Assembly (NCBI GenBank): GCA_951812805.1
Contig: CATOSZ010000001.1
Location: forward strand, 1,536,017 to 1,600,016
Source: an uncultured Alphaproteobacteria bacterium
Lineage (GTDB): Bacteria; Pseudomonadota; Alphaproteobacteria; GCA-2731375
Reading direction: 5' to 3'
Length of the DNA stretch: 64,000 nucleotides
Below the pieces are notes generated by a model. That model was given only the letters and a program-made list of their open reading frames with translations, was not told the origin of the DNA and ran no database searches. The first letter of the stretch is position 1. Every line of letters begins with the position of its first letter. Shown here in pieces: positions 8,166 to 17,225 of this stretch. A program made the translations under genes and the position numbers.

Positions 8166-9117
8166 TTAAGTCGCGAGGCGAGCCAGCTTGCGCAGGCTGG
8201 TGAGGTCGTCCGGCGGCGGCGCGTCGGAGAAGCGCGGCCAGGCGGTGAAGGAGACCTCGCCCACATAGATATCGCCCCGGCTGTCGACGCACAGGCCGTG
8301 CGGCGCCACGAACTGGCCGGGCGCCAGGCCCCCGGTCAAGTCGCCGACCCGGGCGAGCGTGCGGCCCTGGTTGTCCAGCACCGACAGCCGGGGCCCGATG
8401 TTCGGCATGTCGGAATTCACCGCCATCCCCGGCCCCAGCTCGCCGATATACATCAGCGGGTCCGCCCCCCTTTCCATGCAGAGGCCGCAGGGCCGGTGCA
8501 TGTCGTGCCACTGGGTTTCGAACTTGCCATTGCCGTCGAAGACCTGGACGCGGTGGTTCTCCCGGTCGGCGACATAGACCCAGCCGTCCGCGTCGCAGGC
8601 GATGTTGTGCGGAATGTTGAACTGTCCGGGATCGGTCCCGGGCTCCCCCCAGCCGGCCGTCCGGCGAATATTTGTGCACCCGCGCATTGCCGTAGCCGTC
8701 GGAAACATAGAGATCGCCCGCCGGCGACAGCGCCGTGTGGGTACAGCGATGAAACGGCTCACCCGCCATATAGGGGCTGGGCTTGCCGGCGATCCCCAGC
8801 GTCATCAACACCTTGCCGTCGAGCGTACAGGCCCGCATGGTGTGGTCGCCGTCGTCGGTACAATAGAGCGTCTCGTCCGGCCCGATATGCAGCCCGTGCG
8901 GCCGGGCGAACAGCCCCTCACCCCAGGACCTGAGGAAGTTACCGTCGCGGTCGAAGACGATCATCGGATGAGCGCCGCGATTGAAGACATAGACGTTGTC
9001 GTTCGCATCCGTCGCAACGGCGGCGACATCCATGAACCGCCAGCCCTCCGGCAACTTCGCCCAGTCCCGCTCGACCCGGTAGCGGAAATCACCGGTGCCG
9101 ATAATGGTCTCACTCAT
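8166..9117 (-). pseudogene. NHL-repeat beta-propeller (peptidyl-amidating-lyase-like), frameshifted
   Basis: The full reading needs two frames. From the ATG at 9117, frame one gives repeated NHL blades (NDNVYVFNRGAHPMIVFDRDGNFLRSWG, then DETLYCTDDGDHTMRA) as far as HKYSPDGRL. The continuation (WGEPGTDPGQFNIPHNIACDADGWVYVADRENHRVQVF) is in a different frame from about 8651 down to the stop at 8166. The break is at 8649-8652 next to a run of Cs. Compared with the usual DGRLxxSWGEPG, a few codons are missing too. The intact protein would be about 315 residues, six-bladed. Either a real null allele or a sequencing error. Confidence 0.8.
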
Positions 9118-9153
9118 GGCTGGGGCCTCCCGACATTCTGGATCACCCCGCGA

Positions 9154-9561
9154 CTATAGCGCCTCGCCGCGGATACAGGACTCCACCCACCCGAGAAAAC
9201 CCGGTTCAAGACCCGAGTTCTGGGCCAACCGGGCTCGAACGACCGGTTCGGTGTCTGGGTGGCAAAGATGGTTCAAGCCATGGATGGCGTCGCGCTGACA
9301 AAACAATGAAGGGACGGTCAGTATTTGGCAAAGCGTCTCCAACATGATTCGCGGGAAGACTCGCCCGCAAGCGCCCCAACGATTGAAGGGATGATCAGGG
9401 TGGTTCAGGTCATAGCCAACGTCGTACGCTATGCAGTCCCACCACATGAAGAAGATGTCGGCAACCGGTCCAAGGAAGAAGAGGCTCAATGGACTCGAGC
9501 GACGCGGTAACATTGACGACCCCAACCCGAAACGCGGCGAAGCGCCCGCCGCCCCCGGCAA
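9154..9561 (-). CDS. Hypothetical protein, possibly a C-terminal fragment
   Basis: 135 codons from an ATG at 9561. The segment ADIFFMWWDCIAYDVGYD, then IMLETLCQILTVPSLFCQRDAIHGLNHL, has amphipathic periodicity and a histidine pattern like proteins containing an LHGLGH helical motif. I believe it codes. The first 30 residues look non-conserved, so this may be the surviving 3' part of a longer gene or have a downstream start. It is divergent from the membrane protein at 9574, with 12 bases between the ATGs. Base composition is lower in GC than its neighbours. Confidence 0.45.
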   Translation of the reverse strand: MPGAAGASPRFGLGSSMLPRRSSPLSLFFLGPVADIFFMWWDCIAYDVGYDLNHPDHPFNRWGACGRVFPRIMLETLCQILTVPSLFCQRDAIHGLNHLCHPDTEPVVRARLAQNSGLEPGFLGWVESCIRGEAL

Positions 9562-9573
9562 GGAGAACGAGGG

Positions 9574-10476
9574 ATGAAAGAGGCACTCTACTATCGCCCC
9601 TCCGGGAGCATCGGCTTTCGCGGGCCTCTGTTGATGGTGCTCGCCGGCCTCGCCGGCGCGATTGTGCTAGGTGCAATCTATGCCTATTGGATGTATTACC
9701 CGCAACTCATCCTGCCCTGGCTGGGGGTGTGGGTGGCATTTATCGTCCTGAAGCTCCTCTCACCGCTGGCCTATGGTATCGGCTGCGGCTGTATCGTCGG
9801 CCAAGCCGCCCGTCTCGGCAAAGTACGAAACGAAGTTTTCGTCGGCTTGCTCGGCGCGGCGCTGGGCGTTGTCTCGGTCTATACGAGTTGGGTTTTCTGG
9901 CTGTTGGCGTGGAGCGGGCACGACTATTTTTCACCACTGAGCGGCTACTTGATGTACTCGGCGATCATCGAGGCAGCAGACGGGGGCGTCGACTATCATG
10001 TTGAGTTCATTACGATTGAAGGTGGTTTACTTTATACCATTTGGGTTATCGAAGCCCTTGTCATCGTGGTCTCCAGTTCCCTTGCCGCGCTAATGACCGT
10101 GGAGGCGAGCGAGAACACGTTCTGCGAGGCATGCGAGGAGTGGGCCGAGGATGTCTATTATTCTCCCGATCTGGAGGCGATCGGAAACGAGGAGAGTTTT
10201 CGCGCAGAGTTGGAGGCGGATCCTCTCGGGCGCCTCGTCGCAATCCCGCCGGCCGAGCCCCAGGTGCCCGGCACGACGAGCCGCATTCGCATCCAAGCGT
10301 GCCCAAATTGCGAGAATTTCCTCAGCCTGGATGTCCAAAAGATCGTGAGGTCGCTCGACAAGAAGGGCGAGGAGGAGAGCAAGCAGTCGGTTCTGGTCGA
10401 TAATTTGTTGATTGACCAGCCGCTCCACGGCGCACTCGCCCGTCATTTCCCCAAAGCCGTCGAATCGTCCGATTGA
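9574..10476 (+). CDS. Membrane protein with C-terminal zinc-ribbon-like domain
   Basis: 300 residues. Four hydrophobic segments (about 18-40, 46-70, 88-112 and 150-172) are followed by a soluble tail carrying CEAC near 187 and CPNC near 247, a probable split zinc site. AAGGAGAACGAGGG precedes the ATG, fixing the start. The tail also has an acidic stretch (SPDLEAIGNEESFRAELEADPLG). No family is recognised. The architecture of membrane bundle plus cytosolic zinc site could suit a sensor or assembly factor, which is inference only. GC content is visibly lower than surrounding genes, suggesting transfer together with 9154-9561. Confidence 0.75.
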   Translation: MKEALYYRPSGSIGFRGPLLMVLAGLAGAIVLGAIYAYWMYYPQLILPWLGVWVAFIVLKLLSPLAYGIGCGCIVGQAARLGKVRNEVFVGLLGAALGVVSVYTSWVFWLLAWSGHDYFSPLSGYLMYSAIIEAADGGVDYHVEFITIEGGLLYTIWVIEALVIVVSSSLAALMTVEASENTFCEACEEWAEDVYYSPDLEAIGNEESFRAELEADPLGRLVAIPPAEPQVPGTTSRIRIQACPNCENFLSLDVQKIVRSLDKKGEEESKQSVLVDNLLIDQPLHGALARHFPKAVESSD

Positions 10477-10574
10477 CCTCGGGGCCAACTTCCCGGTTAA
10501 TCCACCCACCCTTGCGCCCATCCGCCCCCGCGCGCATATTCCGGCCCCTTGCGGGGTACGGGAGGACAAGCGGC

Positions 10575-10925
10575 ATGCGGATCCACAATCTCTATATCGG
10601 TGACGACGGCGAGACGCATTTTCGCGATATCGAGGTCGAATGGGTGAGCGAGAGCCCCGCCGGCCGGCTGTCGGAGCGGTTGCCGGCGAGCGGCATCATC
10701 TTTCGCCAGGTGCCGCCCGACTACGATCTCGACTGGCATCCGGCACCCCGGCGACAGTACATCATCAACCTCGACGCGGGCGTGAAGATCACGGCGAGCG
10801 ACGGGGAAGCGCGCGTGATCGGCGCCGGCGAGGTCATCCTGGTCGAGGACACCAGCGGCAAAGGCCATCTCTCCCAGGCCGTGGGCGCCCAGGTCCGCCA
10901 CTGCATCTTCGTGCCGATCGAGTGA
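10575..10925 (+). CDS. Cupin-domain protein
   Basis: 116 residues forming a single small cupin barrel. The strand-rich core YIINLDAGVKITASDGEARVIGAGEVILVEDTSGKGH carries the G(x)5HxH-like and PG(x)4GE-like positions in reduced form. A metal-site His is visible at the end (GKGHLS). GGGAGGA is about 8 bases before the ATG at 10575. Likely a metal-dependent isomerase or binding protein of unknown substrate. It is 40 bases upstream of an MFS transporter on the same strand, so it may act on the transported compound. Confidence 0.82.
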   Translation: MRIHNLYIGDDGETHFRDIEVEWVSESPAGRLSERLPASGIIFRQVPPDYDLDWHPAPRRQYIINLDAGVKITASDGEARVIGAGEVILVEDTSGKGHLSQAVGAQVRHCIFVPIE

Positions 10926-10965
10926 GCCGGGCCGTCCCCGACAACGACGCGCAGGAGAACCGTCC

Positions 10966-12156
10966 TTGAGTTTCGAGCGGCGTGTGCTGGTCTGGATGTG
11001 CGTGCTGATCGCCGTCAACCAGATCGGTTTCGGCGGCATCGTGCCGGTGATGCCGCTCTATGCGCTGACCTTCGGGGTCTCCGCCTCGGCCATCGGCCTG
11101 GCGGTGGCGATCTACGGCCTGGCGCGGTTCTGCCTGGCGATGCCGGCGGGGCAGCTTTCCGACCGGCTCGGCCGGCGCCCGACCCTGGCGTTGGGCGGCC
11201 TGGTCTCGGCCACAGGCAGCGTGTGGTGCGCGCTCGCCACCGGCTATCCCGAATTCATCGTCGCCCGCTTCGTCGCCGGTGCCGGCGCCGGGCTGGTGTT
11301 GACCACCGGACAGGTCGTACTGGCCGACATCACCACGCCCGAACGGCGCGGGCGGACCATGGCGATCTATCAGGGCACCTTCATCTTCGCCGTCGGCATC
11401 GGGCCGTTCCCGGGCGGCTTGATCGCGGAATATTGGGGCCTGGCCGCGCCGTTCTGGGTCTATGGCGGCCTCGGCCTGACGGCGAGCGCGATCGCCTGGT
11501 TCGCCGTCGGCGAGACCCGGGGGCTTGGGACCGAGGGCGCCGGCGGGCGCAAGCGGCCGGCCTTCATCACTCAGATCCGCATGCTGGGCGACCAGGTCGG
11601 CTATCTGCTGGTCTGCACCATCGCCTTCATGAACGGCGTCGTGCGCACCGGCGGCCTGTTCACCATCATCCCCGTGCTGGGCGCCACCATGCTGGCGATG
11701 GGGGCGAGCGAGATCGGCTTCGGCCTGGCGCTCGGCAGTGTCATGGGCCTGCTGGCGGCCTATCCGACGGGCATGCTGATCGACCGCTTCGGGCGCAAGG
11801 CGGTGATCGTGCCGGCGACCCTGCTGACCGCGACCTCGATGGTGCTGTTCTGCTGGGCGCCCTCGGCGCTCTGGTTCACCGCCGCCTGCGTGGTCTGGGG
11901 AATCGCCGCCTCCGTCGGCGGCAGCGCGCCCGCGGCCTATGCCGCCGACAGCGCGGCGCCAGGCATGAACGCCGCCGCCATGAGCACCTTCCGCATGGCG
12001 GGCGACCTCGGCTACGTCATCGGGCCGATCGGCCTCGGCTTCGTCGTCGACGCCCAGGGCCCCGTCGTCGCCTTGCTGCTCGCGGCGGCACCGATGGCCC
12101 TGGTCGGCCTGCTGTTCGCCCGCCTGGCCCCGGAAACCTACCGGGCCAAGGGTTGA
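10966..12156 (+). CDS. MFS transporter (drug/metabolite efflux type)
   Basis: 396-residue major facilitator with 12 predicted helices. The loop 2-3 motif A reads GQLSDRLGRRPTLALGG near residue 62. Motif C-like glycines are in helix 5 (GTFIFAVGIGPFPGGLIAEYWG), supporting an antiporter of the DHA1 type. A second motif-A copy (GMLIDRFGRKAVIV) lies between helices 8 and 9. It starts with TTG at 10966, 8 bases after AGGAG. It forms an operon with the cupin. Substrate unknown. Confidence 0.9.
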   Translation: MSFERRVLVWMCVLIAVNQIGFGGIVPVMPLYALTFGVSASAIGLAVAIYGLARFCLAMPAGQLSDRLGRRPTLALGGLVSATGSVWCALATGYPEFIVARFVAGAGAGLVLTTGQVVLADITTPERRGRTMAIYQGTFIFAVGIGPFPGGLIAEYWGLAAPFWVYGGLGLTASAIAWFAVGETRGLGTEGAGGRKRPAFITQIRMLGDQVGYLLVCTIAFMNGVVRTGGLFTIIPVLGATMLAMGASEIGFGLALGSVMGLLAAYPTGMLIDRFGRKAVIVPATLLTATSMVLFCWAPSALWFTAACVVWGIAASVGGSAPAAYAADSAAPGMNAAAMSTFRMAGDLGYVIGPIGLGFVVDAQGPVVALLLAAAPMALVGLLFARLAPETYRAKG

Positions 12157-12193
12157 CGCCCCGGGCGTTGAATTCATAGGTCGTCGCAACCCC

Positions 12194-12418
12194 GTGTTGA
12201 GCCGCGACCGAAAAGACTGTCGCGACTCGAACGCCGGCAAGGGCTTCGCCGTCGTCGCCTCCGAGGTCAAGGCGCCGGCGGCACAAACCGACGAGGCGAC
12301 GGACGACGTCGCCTCGACGGTCGAGGAACAGGGCGCCGCGACGTTGGAGATCGCCCGCAACGTCGACCAGGCGACACGGGCCGATACCCCGCGCGGTGAA
12401 CTGGCGGTCAAACCTTAG
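12194..12418 (+). pseudogene. Remnant of a methyl-accepting chemotaxis protein
   Basis: The 74-codon frame contains AGKGFAVVASEVKAPAAQT, the hairpin tip of a chemoreceptor signalling domain (normally EVKxLAxQT), joined directly to VASTVEEQGAATLEIARNV, which normally lies some 40 residues further on. The N-terminal sensor and membrane parts, the coiled coil and an internal segment are all missing. The C-terminal tail is unrelated sequence. This is a decayed fragment with an internal deletion, not a functional gene. No other chemotaxis gene is in the window. Confidence 0.8.
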
Positions 12419-12448
12419 GCCGAAGCGCCATCCAGATAACGCCCGCCA

Positions 12449-13540
12449 TCAAATGCGCAGGTCGTTCATATTGTAGTTGCGCAGCACGCTTTCCCGCGTG
12501 TCGGGGCCCCATGTGTTGGCGTCCTCCCGACCCGTAAGCGGTCGATAGACGTACGGCGTCTCGTCGGGAAAGCGCTGTCGCCGCGCGTCGATGGCGAGTG
12601 CGATGACGCGGGAGCGCTGCTGGACGCGCGCCTCGTCATAGAGGCCATGGGTCCACCCCTCGATGCCCAGCACCGAGGTTCGCCGATGCGCGCCGAACAC
12701 CAGGCTGACCCGCTTGTTCGCCGAGGTGTTCGGGAACGAGCCATGCAGCGCCTGCCGATTGCACACCGCGACATCACCCGGTCGGCACAGCATCGGGACG
12801 GCGTCCGGCAGACGGTCGGAGCCGTTGCCGTCGACCAGCGCCTTGATGTCGATCTTGCCCGCCTTGTGACTGCCCGGCACGACCCAGAGCGCATTGACCG
12901 GGCTGGTGCCATGCAGCTGCGCCATGAAGTTGAGCCCGTGGATGTGCGGGTCCCAGTCCGGATTGTCCCAGTGCGTGGTGCCGTCCTGGTGCCAGGCGAC
13001 GGCACTGCCGAGGCCCGGCTCCTTGATCCAGATCGCGTCGGAGAACGGCGCGAAGTCCGGCCCATAAATGGCCTCCGCCACGGCCAACAGCCGAGGATGG
13101 CCCGACAAGCGCAGAAAGGAATCCATCACCTGCAGCCCGCCCGAGACGAAATACAGCACCTCCTCCGGCGCGTCGGGCGGCGGCTCGAGTTCCGCCATCC
13201 GCGCCGCGTGCCGGCCGTCGAAGGCCGCCGTGCCGCCCAGCGGATCGCTCAGCGGCTTGGCGAAATGAAAGCCCGGCCCATCGGTCTCCCGGCCCAACAC
13301 CGTCATGTCCCGCGCCGCCGCGCCGGACGTCGGCGCCCGGGCGTGCATGTCGCGGTAGTCGTCGACCAGATCAGCCAGTTCCGCAGGCCCGATCACCCCT
13401 TCGAACACATAGAAGCCCACGTCGTCATAGGCATCGACGATGTCCTGGGCGAGCGCGCCGTCGGCGTCGAAGCGCAGGGGGCCACGGTTGCCTAACGTGT
13501 GAGCGCGACGTTCGCCGTCGACGAAGTAGGTGTCCACCAT
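12449..13540 (-). CDS. Phytanoyl-CoA dioxygenase (PhyH) family oxygenase
   Basis: 363-residue Fe(II)/2-oxoglutarate-dependent oxygenase. The iron-binding HxD is in AVAWHQDGTTHW (about residue 183). The distal His is in NRQALHGSFPN (about 266), followed by the 2-oxoglutarate-binding RVSLVFG. Hydroxylation of an unactivated carbon in a lipid or small metabolite is expected; the substrate is unknown. It is a monocistronic gene reading toward the chemoreceptor remnant. Its upstream region was hit by ISAs1 copy 1 about 85 bases before the start codon, which may separate it from its promoter. Confidence 0.9.
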   Translation of the reverse strand: MVDTYFVDGERRAHTLGNRGPLRFDADGALAQDIVDAYDDVGFYVFEGVIGPAELADLVDDYRDMHARAPTSGAAARDMTVLGRETDGPGFHFAKPLSDPLGGTAAFDGRHAARMAELEPPPDAPEEVLYFVSGGLQVMDSFLRLSGHPRLLAVAEAIYGPDFAPFSDAIWIKEPGLGSAVAWHQDGTTHWDNPDWDPHIHGLNFMAQLHGTSPVNALWVVPGSHKAGKIDIKALVDGNGSDRLPDAVPMLCRPGDVAVCNRQALHGSFPNTSANKRVSLVFGAHRRTSVLGIEGWTHGLYDEARVQQRSRVIALAIDARRQRFPDETPYVYRPLTGREDANTWGPDTRESVLRNYNMNDLRI

Positions 13541-13623
13541 TGTCTGTGTCTCCGGAAACGACGGTCGGGAAAGGCCAGACTGGAATATTGCGCCGCGCTA
13601 TAGGCAGTTGTCGATAGCGGCGC

Positions 13624-14832
13624 CAGGGGAATCGCATTTGGAATTGCCTTGACGTGCGTGTTTGATCTTGAGGTATTGGCGCGAATCGATTCTACCCGGT
13701 CTTTTCACGGGTGGAGGTTGCGATGGAAGGCTTTCTGGAGTGCTTTGAGGGTCTCGAGGATCCGCGGACTGGCAATGCCGGGCGTCACGATCTGCTGGAG
13801 ATCTTGACGATCGCCCTGTGCACGGTCCTCTCGGGCGGTCAGACGGCGGTCGACATGGCGATCTTCGCGCGTGAAAAGGAGGCGTTCCTGCGGGAATTTC
13901 TCGTACTCGAACATGGCGTGCCGAGCCACGACACCTTCAGCCGGGTGTTCCGGTTGCTGGATCCGGAGGCGTTCGGCGCCTGCTTCCAGCGCTTCATGGC
14001 GCGCTTTTCCGAGACCTGCCAAGGGGTCATTGCGATCGACGGCAAGGTGGTGCGGCGATCCTACGACAAGGCGAGCGGCACGTCGGCGCTGCATATGGTC
14101 TCGGCCTGGGGCTGTGATCAGCGGCTGGTGTTGGGGCAAGTCGCCACCGACGCCAAGTCCAACGAGATCACCGCCGTGCCGAAGCTGTTGAAACTATTGA
14201 GCCTCGAGGGGACGATCGTGACCGTGGACGCCCTCAATTGCCAGCGCGCCATCGCCAGCCAGATTATCGAGCAGGGGGGTGACTACGCCCTGGCGTTGAA
14301 GGGCAATCAAGGCACGCTGCATGACGACGTGAGAACCTTCCTCGACGATCCGAAAGCCGAAGCGACCACCACCGACACCACGGTCGATGGCGATCATGGC
14401 CGCATCGAGACCCGTGCCGCTCTCGTCTCCAGCCACGTCGAGTGGCTGCAAGAGCGCCATCATTGGCCGGGCCTGAAGGCGGTCGCCAAAGTCACCCGGA
14501 CCCGCGAGTGCGCGGAGAAGACGTCGAGCGAAACCGCCTACTACCTGCTCAGCCAGCCGCTCGACGCCGAGCGCTTCAATCCCGTTGCCCGGGCGCACTG
14601 GGGGGTCGAAAACCGCCTGCACTGGTGCCTCGATGTCCAAATGAACGAAGACCAAGACAGAACCCGCAAGGACAATGGACCGCACAATCTCGCCGTCCTG
14701 CGCCACATGGCGCTCAATGTCATGCGAAAGGATCCACGAAAAGACTCGCTGCGCGCCAAGTTCAAAATCGCCGCTTGGAACAACGACTATCTCCTGTCAC
14801 TCCTCGGCAAATTCTGAAATGCGATTGCCCTG
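13624..14832 (+). mobile_element. ISAs1-family insertion sequence, copy 1
   Basis: 1,209 bp element. The termini are CAGGGGAATCGCATTT at 13624 and its near-perfect inverse AAATGCGATTGCCCTG ending at 14832. A 10-bp target duplication ATAGCGGCGC flanks it (13614-13623 and 14833-14842). A copy of the same length and encoding an identical protein lies at 37079-38287. The individual duplication shows a complete, probably recent insertion. Confidence 0.95.
13723..14817 (+). CDS. ISAs1-family transposase (copy 1)
   Basis: 364-residue DDE transposase. The N-terminal helical domain is FLECFEGLEDPRTGNAGRHDLLEILTIAL. The catalytic region contains GVIAIDGKVVRRSYD (first Asp), IVTVDALNCQ (second Asp) and HWGVENRLHWCLDVQMNEDQ (Glu region), the ISAs1/H-repeat signature. 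GGAGG is 5 bases before the ATG at 13723, preferred over the GTG at 13711. Intact and presumably active. Confidence 0.95.
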   Translation: MEGFLECFEGLEDPRTGNAGRHDLLEILTIALCTVLSGGQTAVDMAIFAREKEAFLREFLVLEHGVPSHDTFSRVFRLLDPEAFGACFQRFMARFSETCQGVIAIDGKVVRRSYDKASGTSALHMVSAWGCDQRLVLGQVATDAKSNEITAVPKLLKLLSLEGTIVTVDALNCQRAIASQIIEQGGDYALALKGNQGTLHDDVRTFLDDPKAEATTTDTTVDGDHGRIETRAALVSSHVEWLQERHHWPGLKAVAKVTRTRECAEKTSSETAYYLLSQPLDAERFNPVARAHWGVENRLHWCLDVQMNEDQDRTRKDNGPHNLAVLRHMALNVMRKDPRKDSLRAKFKIAAWNNDYLLSLLGKF

Positions 14833-14934
14833 ATAGCGGCGCCGCGGTTGGCTGTCGACGGAAAGCCCAAGATGATGCGCCCGACAATCCCGGCCGCGTT
14901 CGTGCCGGGAACGGCGGCGATGGGTTCGCTGCCG

Positions 14935-15454
14935 TCACCCTGGCGACCTCAACCTCAGCGCCGGTCGAAACTGCCCATCGTCACGCGGGTCAAACAACAT
15001 CACGTCGAGCCAGGCATCATCTGCGCCCAAATCACTCATCGCAGCCCGGGCCTTTGCCTCGGCGCCCGAAAGGTTCGGAACGATCGCCATGGCTCCAAAG
15101 CGCAAGGGACCCGATGACGTCGAACTGCTACCGAAAAGCGTGCGATACATCGTTCGGTCCGCCGGAGGAATTTCGTTCGCGATTCCATTCACTTCGACAT
15201 CGAGGGCCGCCGCGTAATGAATAGCCTGGACCATGGCATCGTAGGGTGACGTCGCATCGACCTTGATCTCACTGACGATGAACGTTGGCCAACGACCCCT
15301 GCCCGTTCTTGCCAATAGGTCGACGTTTCCCGTTCCGATGCGCCCGTGCCTCTGGACCGCTACGGGAAATTCCATAAGGCAATTTGCTGGACGAACAGGC
15401 CACAAGTTTCTCAAAAGTTCCTGTTTAGGGCTCATCGATATGGCTCGAATTATC
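14935..15454 (-). pseudogene. C-terminal part of a PD-(D/E)XK-like nuclease split by IS66
   Basis: About 172 codons with no start of their own. They are in frame with the N-terminal part at 17226-17664 once the 1,771-bp IS66 element and one 8-bp duplication are removed. Joined at RLQGEII-RAISMSPKQ, the protein is 316 residues. It contains GTGNVDLLA followed by FIVSEIKVD, a D...ExK arrangement of PD-(D/E)XK enzymes, then MVQAIHYAAALD, the usual following helix. A nuclease or nuclease-like role is inferred from the motif only. Biological target unknown. Confidence 0.75.
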
Positions 15455-17225
15455 GTAACCGGGGCAAAAGGCCGGGCCTGGGGACGGGGGGATCTGGCCT
15501 GGGTATAGGGGTGAGTCTCAACGGCCACATCTTGTGAGGCTTCCGCGTCAAGTGACCAGATATCGATGTTCGCGGCGGGAGGTCTGTGATTCGATCCCGT
15601 CATGGCCGAATCGCTTCCGGATCTCGACGATCTTGATGTCGCCGCCCTGAAGGCGCTGGTTCTGACGCTGCTTGAGGAGCAGGCGGCCCTGCGTGCCGAG
15701 AACGCGACATTGCGCGAAGAGATCCGCCGTCTCAAAGGCCTTTCCGGGCCACCGGATATCAAGCCGAGCGGCATGGACAAGCAGGCCGTATCCCGGGGCC
15801 GGACGGGGCGGAAGGCGGGACGGCGGGCCAAGAAGGGCCGGGTTCCCATCGACGAGAGGCGGATCGTCCGGGCCGCCGTGCCGGCGGGCTCGCGCTTCAA
15901 GGGCTATGAAGACTATCTGGTTCAGGACCTGCTCTGCCGGCCGAACACTGTCCTGTTACGCCGCGAGCGCTGGCTGACGCCCGAGGGGGCCACGATCGTG
16001 GCGCCGCTGCCGGCGGGGACGCGCGGCCACTTCGGCCCGGCGCTCAGGCGTTTCGTGCTGGCGCTCTATCATGGCGGCCAGACCAGCGCGGAGCGCTTGG
16101 CGCGGCTCTTGGACGACCTCGGCATCAAGATCTCCAAGCGCCAGGTGGTGCGGTTGTTGAACGAGGGCCATGACGGCTTCGTCGCCGAGGGCGAGGCGGT
16201 GCTGCGCGCCGGCCTGGAGACGGCGCCCTGGATCAGCGTCGACGATACCGGCGCCCGCCACGCCAACCGCAACGGGGTGACGAGCGGGATCGGCAACGAC
16301 GCCTTCGCTTGGTTCGCCACGACGTTTTCCAAGAGCCGCTTGAACTTCCTGGAACGGCTGCGGGCCGGCCACGCGGACTATGTGCTCAATGCCGCCGCCT
16401 TCGCCTACATGGCCGAGCGCGACCTGGCCGCATCGGTGATCGCCCGTCTGGCCGAGGGCTGCCCGCGGCGCTTCACCAACGAAGATGCCTGGCTGGCCCA
16501 CCTGGGGCGGCTCGCCATCACCGGGCACGGGGACGGGCGCGGGGCCGCGCGGACCGCCACCGAGGGGGCGCTGTGGGGCGCCATCGCCGCGCACGGCCTG
16601 CTCAGGGGCACGGCCGCGGGCGCCTGCGTCGTCCTGAGTGACGATGCTGGCCAGTTCAACGTCGGCCGCCACGCGCTCTGCTGGGTCCATGCGGAGCGCT
16701 TGATCCACAAGCTGATGACCTTCTCCCGGAGCCAGCGGCGCGAGAAGGAACACATCCAGGCACGGCTCTGGCAACTCTACGCCGATCTCAAAGCCTATCG
16801 CGAAAGGCCGGCGCCAGGACGGCGGGCCCACCTGGCATGCCGCTTCGATGCGCTCTTCGCGACCAAGACCGGATTCCTCCGCCTCGACCGGCTCCTGGCT
16901 CGCCTGCATGCCAACCGCGACGAACTGCTCGTCGTCCTCGACCGCCCGGAGGTCCCGCTCAACACCAACGGCGCGGAACGCGACATCCGCGCCATGGTCA
17001 CAAGGCGAAAATTCTCCGGCGGCACACGCTCCGAGGACGGCAAGCAGGCCCGAGACACATTCCTCGGCCTCTACAAGACCTGCCAGAAACTTGGCCTCTC
17101 CTTCTGGGATTATCTCGGCGACCGCCTCAAGGTCCCCGGCGCCCCACCCGTGCCCCCACTGCCGATCCTCGTCAGACAACGCTGCATCGAAATGGCTTGA
17201 CCGCCCGGGGTTTTGCCCCTGTTAC
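15455..17225 (+). mobile_element. IS66-family insertion sequence, copy 1
   Basis: 1,771 bp. The termini are GTAACCGGGGCAAAA at 15455 and the imperfect inverse TTTTGCCCCTGTTAC ending at 17225. An 8-bp duplication GAATTATC (15447-15454 and 17226-17233) is the size expected for IS66. It contains one large transposase gene and no tnpA/tnpB accessory genes, as in the ISBst12-like subgroup. It interrupts a minus-strand nuclease-like gene. Confidence 0.95.
15602..17200 (+). CDS. IS66-family transposase (copy 1)
   Basis: 532 residues. A leucine-zipper-like coiled coil (LKALVLTLLEEQAALRAEN) lies at residues 14-45, followed by a basic linker and the catalytic core: ISVDDTGARHANRNG (first Asp), VVLSDDAGQFNVGRHALCWVHAERL (second Asp) and LNTNGAERDIRAMVTRRKFSGGTRS (Glu), the IS66 pattern. 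The ATG at 15602 is the natural start. It has the same length and sequence as the copy at 18948. Intact. Confidence 0.95.
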   Translation: MAESLPDLDDLDVAALKALVLTLLEEQAALRAENATLREEIRRLKGLSGPPDIKPSGMDKQAVSRGRTGRKAGRRAKKGRVPIDERRIVRAAVPAGSRFKGYEDYLVQDLLCRPNTVLLRRERWLTPEGATIVAPLPAGTRGHFGPALRRFVLALYHGGQTSAERLARLLDDLGIKISKRQVVRLLNEGHDGFVAEGEAVLRAGLETAPWISVDDTGARHANRNGVTSGIGNDAFAWFATTFSKSRLNFLERLRAGHADYVLNAAAFAYMAERDLAASVIARLAEGCPRRFTNEDAWLAHLGRLAITGHGDGRGAARTATEGALWGAIAAHGLLRGTAAGACVVLSDDAGQFNVGRHALCWVHAERLIHKLMTFSRSQRREKEHIQARLWQLYADLKAYRERPAPGRRAHLACRFDALFATKTGFLRLDRLLARLHANRDELLVVLDRPEVPLNTNGAERDIRAMVTRRKFSGGTRSEDGKQARDTFLGLYKTCQKLGLSFWDYLGDRLKVPGAPPVPPLPILVRQRCIEMA

